From NCBI GenBank assembly GCA_016716435.1, contig JADJWI010000008.1:687501-751500 (forward strand): 64,000 nt of DNA, given 5' to 3'. Under the pieces are notes generated by a model that was not told the DNA's origin, made no database searches, and was given only the letters and a program-made list of their open reading frames with translations. This document shows positions 24,519 to 31,734 of this stretch, piece by piece. This stretch comes from Acidobacteriota bacterium. GTDB lineage: Bacteria > Acidobacteriota > Blastocatellia > Pyrinomonadales > Pyrinomonadaceae. A program made the translations under genes and the position numbers. The stretch's first letter is position 1, and each line of letters starts with the position of its first letter.

Positions 24519-25925
24519 ATGACAGATAAGGTTTTGATGTTTAGACACGTTAAGAAAATACATTTCATTGGCATTGGCGGTATTGGGATGAGCGGCATCG
24601 CGGAGGTGCTCGCAAGCCTCGGTTTTGAGGTGGCAGGCTCGGATATCAAGCGTTCGAAGAACACGGATAGGCTTGAGCTGAATTTCAACGTCCGCATCTT
24701 TGAGGGCCATGCGGCCGAGAATGTTGGAGATGCTCAGGTCGTCGTTTATTCCTCCGCCGTTCGGCCGGACAATCCGGAGATCGTTAAGGCGAAGGAGAAC
24801 GGCGTCCCGGTCATTCCGCGTGCTGAGATGCTTGCGGAGTTGATGGTCTTGAAGCCATATGCTGTCGCCGTTTCCGGCACGCACGGCAAGACCTCGACCA
24901 CTTCGATGGTCGCGACCATTTTGAAACACGCGGGGCTTGACCCGACCACGGTCGTCGGCGGAGTTGTCGAAACTCTCGGTTCGAACGCACAGGTAGGATC
25001 GTCCGAATGGTTTGTTACCGAGGCCGATGAAAGCGACCGCTCTTTTCTGATGCTCTACCCGACGATCGCCGTCGTCACGAACATCGACAAAGAGCACATG
25101 GAGAGCTACAAGGGAATGGACGACGTCGTGCAATGCTTCACCGATTTTGTGAACAAAGTGCCATTCTTTGGTGCGGCGATCATCTGCCTCGATGACCCGA
25201 ACGTCCAACTCATCATCCCGAACATCAAACGCCGCCGCGTGACCTACGGCATGACCGCTCAGGCAGACATATCGGCACACGACATCAAGTACACGGACGG
25301 CTTCGGTTCGACGTTCGAGGTCTGGAAGGGAACTGAAGTGCTCGGCCGCATCGACCTGCCGGTCCCAGGCAAGCACAACGTTTACAACGCACTTGCCGCG
25401 ACGGCGGTTGCGATGGAACTCGAAGTGCCTTTCGCAAAGATCGCCGAGGCGTTTACAGGTTTCAAGAATGCGAATCGGCGGTTTCAGTTCAAGGGCGAAA
25501 TCGGCGGTATAACGGTCGTCGATGACTACGGGCATCATCCGACCGAGATATTAGCAACGCTTTCAGCGGCCAAGAATGCAGCCGCCGGCCGACGTACGGT
25601 CGTCGCATTTCAACCGCATCGTTTCACGCGAACGCAGGAATTGATGGACGAATTCGCGCTCGCGTTCAACAACGCGGATGTCCTTTTCGTGCTCGATATT
25701 TATCCGGCGAGCGAGCCGCCGATCGAGGGCATTACGGCCGAAGTGCTTGTGGAGAATATTAGAAAATACGGCCACAAGAATGTGACCTACATCGGTGACA
25801 TCGAGACGGCCGCCGAGAAGATCGTACCGTCGCTCGTGGAAGGCGACCTCGCAATAACTCTCGGTGCCGGAACCGTTACGCGGCTTTCCGAAGAACTGTT
25901 GGAGGCTATTAAAAAGCGCGGATAG
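24519..25925 (+). CDS. murC: UDP-N-acetylmuramate--L-alanine ligase
   Basis: Cytoplasmic Mur ligase adding the first L-Ala to UDP-MurNAc. 468 residues from ATG 24519; the family motif begins right after a second ATG at 24537 (MFRHVKKIHFIGIGGIGMSG), which may be the true start. ATP loop G120-THGKTSTT, TEADESDRSF, VVTNIDKEHMESY, GKHNVYNALAA and the C-terminal VDDYGHHPTE and FQPHRFTRT are all diagnostic of MurC. No MurB is fused or adjacent. Confidence 0.95.
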   Translation: MTDKVLMFRHVKKIHFIGIGGIGMSGIAEVLASLGFEVAGSDIKRSKNTDRLELNFNVRIFEGHAAENVGDAQVVVYSSAVRPDNPEIVKAKENGVPVIPRAEMLAELMVLKPYAVAVSGTHGKTSTTSMVATILKHAGLDPTTVVGGVVETLGSNAQVGSSEWFVTEADESDRSFLMLYPTIAVVTNIDKEHMESYKGMDDVVQCFTDFVNKVPFFGAAIICLDDPNVQLIIPNIKRRRVTYGMTAQADISAHDIKYTDGFGSTFEVWKGTEVLGRIDLPVPGKHNVYNALAATAVAMELEVPFAKIAEAFTGFKNANRRFQFKGEIGGITVVDDYGHHPTEILATLSAAKNAAAGRRTVVAFQPHRFTRTQELMDEFALAFNNADVLFVLDIYPASEPPIEGITAEVLVENIRKYGHKNVTYIGDIETAAEKIVPSLVEGDLAITLGAGTVTRLSEELLEAIKKRG

Positions 25926-25939
25926 GCAATCTTGACCAA

Positions 25940-26779
25940 ATGGCGAAACGACCGAATGCAGTGAAAGTAAGACGCGATGCGGGAACGCGGAAGAGCAAGT
26001 CCGCCCGCCGGCGAAACGCGCCGAATAGCGGCGGCGGTTCGACCCGCGTTCTTCCGCTTGTGCTTTCGACGGCAATGCTTCTCTGCATCGGCGTGATCGC
26101 GTATTTCGGCATCAGGGCGATCGTTAACTCGGATTTCTTTAGCGTTACGCGGGTAGAGATATCGGGTATCGAACGGGCTCCTCGCGACACCATCGAGCGG
26201 ATCGTCAATGCCGAAGCAGCAGAGAACAGTGCCTGGACCGCAGACCTTGCGACGGTAAAGGAGCGGATCGAGAAGCTGACCTTCGTTCGCTCGGCGTCCG
26301 TCTCACGATGGCTTCCGAATTCGATCATCGTCAGCATCAAAGAGCACGAACCGGCGGCGGTCGTGAAATTGAAGAAGGGCGAGTTTCTCGTCACGAAAGA
26401 CGCTCAGGTGCTCGCCGAGGCGACGGCCCCGGAACCGGGCCTGCCGGTCGCGATGATCGGCTGGGACGAGGAAAAATCGCAGACGGCCGATAAGGAAAAT
26501 CTGGAACGCGTCAAGCTTTACGCAAAGATGATCGACGACTGGAAGATCCACGGTGTGCTTGAAAGGGTTTCGCTGGTCGATCTTTCGAATGTGCGCGTTC
26601 CGCGGGCGTTGGCAGAGGAAGGCGGGATGACCGTATCGCTTGAGGTCGGCAAGGAGAGTTTTGGCGAAAACCTTGAACGCGGACTAAGGGCGATAGCCGG
26701 GAAGGCGACGGAGTTCGAAGGCGTCGAATTGGTTGGTTCGACCCTAAATCTGAAGCCGAGAAAGACCGCAGCGAAATGA
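25940..26779 (+). CDS. ftsQ: cell division protein FtsQ/DivIB
   Basis: 279 residues: very basic cytoplasmic N-terminus (1-35), one membrane helix (about 38-60), then a POTRA domain (SVTRVEISGIERAPRDTIERIV) and the beta-rich FtsQ domain. The order murC-ftsQ-ftsA-ftsZ supports the call strongly. It overlaps ftsA by 4 bases (ATGA), implying coupled translation. Expected to form a complex with the FtsL-like protein and FtsB. Confidence 0.9.
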   Translation: MAKRPNAVKVRRDAGTRKSKSARRRNAPNSGGGSTRVLPLVLSTAMLLCIGVIAYFGIRAIVNSDFFSVTRVEISGIERAPRDTIERIVNAEAAENSAWTADLATVKERIEKLTFVRSASVSRWLPNSIIVSIKEHEPAAVVKLKKGEFLVTKDAQVLAEATAPEPGLPVAMIGWDEEKSQTADKENLERVKLYAKMIDDWKIHGVLERVSLVDLSNVRVPRALAEEGGMTVSLEVGKESFGENLERGLRAIAGKATEFEGVELVGSTLNLKPRKTAAK

Positions 26780-28020
26780 ATGTTATGAAGAACGAGATTC
26801 ACGCGATAGGACTTGATATCGGCACGAGCCGCGTTCGCTGCGTGGTCGGCGAGGCCTCCGATGACGGGCTGCTCAAGGTCGTCGGCATCGGCCGGAGCGA
26901 GTCACGAGGGCTTCGCCGAGGCATTGTCACCGGTGCCGAGGCTGTTGCCGAAAGCATTCGCAAGGCTTTCGATGAAGCGGAGCGGGTTAGCGGGCTCGAG
27001 ATCAAGGCCGCGACCGTAAATCTTTCCGGCGAACATTTTCGCGGCGAGAACAAGAACGGTGTGGTCGCCGTCGCCGGTGCCGGACGCGAGATCAGCAACG
27101 AGGACGTGGAGCGGGCGGTCGAATCCGCCTGTGCCGTTCAGCTTCCTTCGGGCTGGGAAGTTTTCGATCGCGTTGCGCAGGAATTTATCATCGACGGTCA
27201 GGACGGCATAACCGAGCCGATCGGAATGAGTGGTTCGCGGCTTGAGGCACTTGTCCACGTCGTGACCGGGCCGAGTGCGGGCAGGCAAAACCTCGAGAAG
27301 GCGGTTCGGCGAGCCGGAATCGACGTTGAGCGGATGATGCTCGAACCGATCGCCGCAGCGGAGAGCACGCTAACCGACGACGACCGCGAATACGGTTGTG
27401 CGGTCGTGAACATCGGTTCGGAGATCACGAGCCTCAACATCTTTGGCCGCGGAGCGGTTCAGCATACGGCGGTCTTTCCGTTCGGCGGGCTGCATTTCAC
27501 GAAAGATCTGGCGGTCGGGCTTCGCGTTTCGATGCAAGAAGCCGCCGAGATCAAACATCGCTACGGCTGCGTTGCAACATTTTTGATGGACGACCAAGAG
27601 CGGGCTGAGATGATCGAGATAACCCCGGTCGGGCGGAGCGAGACGCGAGGGCTGTCGAAAGAAATACTGTGCGACATAATGCAGCCGCGTGCGATCGAAC
27701 TCCTTCAGCATCTTGCCGGCGAAGTTGCTACGGCTGGAGCTCAGATCCCGAGCGGAGTTGTGCTGACTGGCGGCGGCTCGATGCCGCGTGGAATGGTCGA
27801 GATCGCGGAGCAGGTCTTCGATGCCCCGACGCGACTCGGTTTGCCTTCGCGAAAGTTGTTTGGCGGATTGATCGAGCAGATCGAAACGCCGGAGTGGGCG
27901 GTTGCTTGCGGGCTTGCTCTCCGCTCTTTGCGTGAGCAAATGCGCGAGGGCGGCGGCATTCGCGGCGGAACGGGCAAACTTGGCGTTTGGTTTGAAAATT
28001 TTCGCGAAAAATTTCGTTAG
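26776..28020 (+). CDS. ftsA: cell division protein FtsA
   Basis: Actin-like protein that tethers FtsZ to the membrane. 414 residues. Phosphate-1 loop GLDIGTSRVR (about 14-23), VNLSGEHFRG, IGSEITSL phosphate-2 loop, VVLTGGGSMPRGM adenosine motif, and an amphipathic C-terminal helix (LGVWFENFREKFR) for membrane binding. The 1C subdomain is in place. Followed by a 165-base gap before ftsZ. Confidence 0.95.
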   Translation: MNVMKNEIHAIGLDIGTSRVRCVVGEASDDGLLKVVGIGRSESRGLRRGIVTGAEAVAESIRKAFDEAERVSGLEIKAATVNLSGEHFRGENKNGVVAVAGAGREISNEDVERAVESACAVQLPSGWEVFDRVAQEFIIDGQDGITEPIGMSGSRLEALVHVVTGPSAGRQNLEKAVRRAGIDVERMMLEPIAAAESTLTDDDREYGCAVVNIGSEITSLNIFGRGAVQHTAVFPFGGLHFTKDLAVGLRVSMQEAAEIKHRYGCVATFLMDDQERAEMIEITPVGRSETRGLSKEILCDIMQPRAIELLQHLAGEVATAGAQIPSGVVLTGGGSMPRGMVEIAEQVFDAPTRLGLPSRKLFGGLIEQIETPEWAVACGLALRSLREQMREGGGIRGGTGKLGVWFENFREKFR

Positions 28021-28030
28021 TTTGGAATTG

Positions 28031-28094
28031 TTGACTAGATTTTTTACACAAATGGTTGTATGCTCTTCTCCCATCAACACTATATATAGTTGAT
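28031..28094 (+). promoter_or_regulatory. candidate ftsZ promoter and inverted repeat
   Basis: TTGACT (28031-28036) and TTGTAT (28056-28061) have a 19-base spacer, a weak promoter match. Just downstream ATCAAC (28073-28078) and GTTGAT (28089-28094) form an inverted repeat around TATATA-rich DNA, a possible operator or hairpin. The region is AT-rich compared with the genes around it, and this is the largest gap in ftsQ-ftsA-ftsZ. Confidence 0.35.
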
Positions 28095-28185
28095 ATTGCA
28101 CTCGTCAGCATTTCACCGAAAACATCGAATTGTTGGTTTCCTGTGTGTGCAGGAATTGATTGAATTTTGCAAAAAAGGACACGAA

Positions 28186-29292
28186 ATGAACACTAGTGGT
28201 ATCAAGATGTTTATCGACGAACCGCCCATCACCGGGGCCAGGATCAAGGTTATCGGCGTCGGCGGCGGCGGCGGGAACGCGGTGAACCGGATGATCGCAG
28301 AAGGGATCAAGGGCGTCGAGTTCATCGTGGCTAACACCGATCTCCAGGCTCTCAATGCCTCAAACGCTCCGATCAAGATCCAGCTCGGTAATCGCTCGAC
28401 CCGCGGGCTCGGTGCGGGTTCGAATCCGGACACCGGCCGCGACGCCGCACTCGAAGATCACGAGAAACTTCTTGAGGTGCTAGAAGGTTCGGACATGGTC
28501 TTCGTTACCGCAGGGCTCGGCGGCGGAACGGGAACCGGTGCTGCTCCGATCGTTGCCTCGCTCGCGATCGAGCTAGGTGCTCTTACGGTTGCGGTGGTGA
28601 CGAAACCCTTCGGCATGGAAGGCAGGAAGCGAATGGCCCAAGCCGAGCGAGGGCTGGCCGAGCTTCGCGGCTGCGTCGATACGATCATCACGATCCCGAA
28701 CGCGCGTCTCCGCGAGGTGGAAGAAAACATCACCGTGATGGACGCGTTCAAGAAAGCGGACGAGGTTCTGTTGCAGGCGGTTCAGGGCATCACCGATCTG
28801 ATCACAACGCCGGGCGTCGTCAATCTAGACTTCGCTGATGTGACCACTGTAATGAAGGGCCGCGGAGTTGCATTGATGGGTGTCGGCCGTGCGAAAGGTC
28901 CGGACGCCGCTTCAAAGGCGATGCGTGAAGCTCTTGATTACAAGCTGCTCGAAGAAAATTCGATCACGGGAGCGAAGGCCGCGCTGATCAACGTTACCGG
29001 AAGCTCGCGAATGGCCCTCGGCGAGATCGAGGACGCGATCGGTATGATCGAGAGCGAGGCCGACGAGAATGCGGACATTATCTGGGGGAACGTCTTCCGT
29101 GATGACATGGAGGACGAGATCAAGGTGACCGTCATCGCGACCGGATTCGATGTCGCGGCCGAGGTTGCGATGCCGCTGCCACGTGCGGTGCCGGCGGTTG
29201 CGAATGGGGGCGGTGCTGCTTTTATACCGGTCGATAGCCGCGGAAGCGAGGACCTGGACGTGCCGACTTTCATCCGACGGCAAGCGGATTGA
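28186..29292 (+). CDS. ftsZ: cell division GTPase FtsZ
   Basis: Tubulin-like GTPase forming the division ring. 368 residues from the ATG at 28186, preceded by AAGGA; the frame is open 32 codons upstream without family similarity. Motifs: IKVIGVGGGGGNAVNRM, the tubulin signature GGGTGTG at 112-118, NARLREV, the T7 loop NLDFADV, and a short linker ending in the conserved FtsA/ZipA-binding peptide LDVPTFIRR. The linker is short (about 25 residues). Confidence 0.97.
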   Translation: MNTSGIKMFIDEPPITGARIKVIGVGGGGGNAVNRMIAEGIKGVEFIVANTDLQALNASNAPIKIQLGNRSTRGLGAGSNPDTGRDAALEDHEKLLEVLEGSDMVFVTAGLGGGTGTGAAPIVASLAIELGALTVAVVTKPFGMEGRKRMAQAERGLAELRGCVDTIITIPNARLREVEENITVMDAFKKADEVLLQAVQGITDLITTPGVVNLDFADVTTVMKGRGVALMGVGRAKGPDAASKAMREALDYKLLEENSITGAKAALINVTGSSRMALGEIEDAIGMIESEADENADIIWGNVFRDDMEDEIKVTVIATGFDVAAEVAMPLPRAVPAVANGGGAAFIPVDSRGSEDLDVPTFIRRQAD

Positions 29293-29338
29293 TCCTGATT
29301 AACCACTTAACTATCAGCGGTGGTATCATTGGCGTGTA

Positions 29339-30382
29339 ATGACGTCTTCGATGCCGCCGCTTTCAAATTGGGGCCGTCCCCGGATCGGTATTACCATCGG
29401 CGATGCCGCCGGCATCGGTCCCGAGATAGTACTCAAATCGTTAGCTGAAAATGAGTTGCACGCGTCCGCGGATTTTCTTATCATCGGCGATCTCGCATTC
29501 CTTCGCTCCGAGGCCGAGAAGTTCGGAGTCGATTTTGATTTGACCTCAGGTGATACGCCCGAGCCCGGCAAGGCGGTCGTATTTGACCTTAAGAATTTGC
29601 CCGAAAGCGTTGTCGCGGGCAAGGAAGACGCGGCGTGCGGACGGGCGGCAGGCGAATATATCGAGGCCGCGGTCAAACTTTGGAGCGAGGGCCGGATCGA
29701 TGCCGTGGCGACCGCGCCGATCAGCAAGCATTCCTTAGGTCTAGGAGGCTACGCCTTTCCGGGACACACTGAATTCTTGGCGGCACTGACCGGCACCGAA
29801 AAGTTTGCGATGAGCTTTTTTGCGGGGTCGCTTCGGGTCGTTTTGCTTTCCACCCACCTCTCGCTGCGCGATGCGATCGGACGCGTTACGAAAGAGCGGC
29901 TTGCCGAACTGATCCGGTTCACTTCAGCCGAACTGGCGAAGCTTCTCGGCCGGCCCGTTCGTCTCGCCGTTGCCGGCTTGAACCCGCACGTTTCTGAAAA
30001 TGGGATGTTTGGAAGCGAAGAGGCCGAAGAGATGACGCCGGCCATCGAGCACTGCCGAAGCGAAGGCATTGAGGTCACGGGACCGTTCGCGGCTGATACG
30101 GTCTTTTTGCGATGCAATTCGGGCGAGTTTGATGCCGTGATCGCGTGTTATCATGATCAGGCGACGATCGCAGTAAAGTGCCTTTCGTTTGGCCGCGGCG
30201 TGAATGTAACGCTCGGCCTGCCGCTGATCAGGACATCTGTCGACCACGGCACCGCGTTCGATATCGCAGGCAAAGGCATCGCTGAACACTCCAGTATGAT
30301 GGAGGCGATAAGGCTTGCTGGCGAACTGGCGAGAACCCGGCCGCGAGATCAGAAAATGCAGCCTGAGCACGCAAATTCTTGA
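29339..30382 (+). CDS. pdxA: 4-hydroxythreonine-4-phosphate dehydrogenase
   Basis: Vitamin B6 synthesis enzyme oxidising 4-phosphohydroxy-L-threonine in the DXP-dependent pathway. 347 residues. GITIGDAAGIGPEI near the N-terminus, APISKHSL, GHTEFLA (metal His), GLNPHVSENG, CYHDQ (metal His) and TSVDHGTAFDIAG (metal His) are the family motifs. The middle of the family name sequence GDPAGIGPE has Ala instead of Pro here. It follows ftsZ by 46 bases. Confidence 0.94.
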   Translation: MTSSMPPLSNWGRPRIGITIGDAAGIGPEIVLKSLAENELHASADFLIIGDLAFLRSEAEKFGVDFDLTSGDTPEPGKAVVFDLKNLPESVVAGKEDAACGRAAGEYIEAAVKLWSEGRIDAVATAPISKHSLGLGGYAFPGHTEFLAALTGTEKFAMSFFAGSLRVVLLSTHLSLRDAIGRVTKERLAELIRFTSAELAKLLGRPVRLAVAGLNPHVSENGMFGSEEAEEMTPAIEHCRSEGIEVTGPFAADTVFLRCNSGEFDAVIACYHDQATIAVKCLSFGRGVNVTLGLPLIRTSVDHGTAFDIAGKGIAEHSSMMEAIRLAGELARTRPRDQKMQPEHANS

Positions 30383-30455
30383 CGTTTAACAACATAAGGT
30401 GTTAGGTTTTTGAAGACCGATCTTCATTTTTCCTTTGTTTTGAGGAGCAAATACC

Positions 30456-31646
30456 GTGAGCAACCGCAAGCTATTGATAGCAGACGATTCTGTAACGATA
30501 CAAAAAGTAATTAAACTTACGTTCACTGAAGAGGGGTACGAGGTTCTCACCGCTCCGGACGGAGCATCCGCAATGGAACTGCTGCGGGCCGAGCGGCCGG
30601 ACATCGTAATGGCGGACGTTAATATGCCCGGGCCTGACGGTTACGAGATCTGTCGTGCCATTCGCTCGGATATGAATGCCCACGCGACTCCGGTGGTTCT
30701 TCTCGCGGGCTCGTTCGAGCCCTTCGATGAGCAAATGGCATCGGCGGTCGGGGCTAGTGCCTCGGTCACAAAGCCCTTCCAATCCATCCGCCAGTTGGTC
30801 CATCAGGTCAATCAGCTTGTTGAAAATAGCTCGATCGTAGAGAACGGAGAATTGCCTGCCGGTTTGGCTAATGATGATGCGAACCATTCGGACATCGAAT
30901 CGCTCTATCAACAAAGCATCCATGATCCGGCAACATCGGTAGAGACCGTGGAATTTGAATTCAGCGACCAAGGCCTTGACGATGAGATGATCGAGACCCA
31001 ATACTCAGGGTCGTCTGTTGATCAAACAGGGCCGCTACCGGAGCAGGACTACGGAGACCTTGCGTTTGAGCCTGAGAAGCAGCGTGAGCAGGAGCTTTCC
31101 TTGCCTATCATCGAAGAATCAACCGCAGAAACCCAGCCGATGATCGAGGAAAGCTGGACAAATGGGGATACCGATATCGAAACGGACGAGGCTGCTTCCG
31201 GCTTCGAGCAGCAAGCTGATCGCGAGGATGAAACTGTTGAGTTCAGCACCTCAGATCTTGCTTCCGCGATGGATTATGGGTCGCTCGATCGCGAGAATGA
31301 CGGCGAGCATCTGGTTCCGGTGAGCGACGGTTTCGAATTTGAGCCTGTCGTTCCTCAGCAAGAAGAATTGCTGTCGGATGACGACGAAAATTCCTCCGCT
31401 AGCGAGCCCCAGTCATATTCAGAACTCACCAGAACAGAAGAGTTTCCTCTAGCGACAGAATCCGGGTGGAACGATGTCGACCTTCTAGAGATTCCGGTGG
31501 TCAGGAGTACATCAGAGCCGGTTCGATTCACGACCGAAAGCGAAGCGGCGAGTATCGAAGGCAAGGAACGAGTTATCGCTCTTTCCGATGAGTTGATCGA
31601 ACGGATCGCAACTAGGGTCGCCGAGAAGATAAATCGGCCGATCTAA
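30456..31646 (+). CDS. response-regulator receiver protein with long acidic tail
   Basis: 396 residues from GTG 30456 with GAGGAG upstream. Residues 4-125 are a CheY-like receiver: Asp10-Asp11, phospho-acceptor Asp54 (MADVNMPGP), Thr/Ser position in LLAGS, Lys106 in TKPF. The next 240 residues are rich in Glu, Asp, Ser and Gln and probably disordered. The last about 25 residues (VIALSDELIERIATRVAEKI) form a conserved-looking amphipathic helix. No DNA-binding or enzymatic output domain is seen, so it probably acts through protein binding, perhaps like the receiver proteins of motility or polarity systems. No kinase is next to it. Confidence 0.75.
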   Translation: MSNRKLLIADDSVTIQKVIKLTFTEEGYEVLTAPDGASAMELLRAERPDIVMADVNMPGPDGYEICRAIRSDMNAHATPVVLLAGSFEPFDEQMASAVGASASVTKPFQSIRQLVHQVNQLVENSSIVENGELPAGLANDDANHSDIESLYQQSIHDPATSVETVEFEFSDQGLDDEMIETQYSGSSVDQTGPLPEQDYGDLAFEPEKQREQELSLPIIEESTAETQPMIEESWTNGDTDIETDEAASGFEQQADREDETVEFSTSDLASAMDYGSLDRENDGEHLVPVSDGFEFEPVVPQQEELLSDDDENSSASEPQSYSELTRTEEFPLATESGWNDVDLLEIPVVRSTSEPVRFTTESEAASIEGKERVIALSDELIERIATRVAEKINRPI

Positions 31647-31668
31647 ACAAAGCCACGCTTCAATTCCG

Positions 31669-31714
31669 CCGGCCGGTGATCTCAAGCGAGATGAAAACCG
31701 GCCGGTTTTGTTTT
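31669..31714 (+). terminator. rho-independent terminator before valS
   Basis: CCGGCCGGT (31669-31677) pairs with ACCGGCCGG (31697-31705) with an inner ATCTC/GAGAT stem, followed by TTTTGTTTT. It ends transcription of the receiver-protein gene 20 bases before the valS start. Confidence 0.7.
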
Positions 31715-31734
31715 AGAATCTCATTTTTATTCAT

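Noticed and set aside
24492..25538. 348-codon frame antisense to murC
   Set aside because: Overlaps the certain murC gene; composition is that of an antisense shadow.
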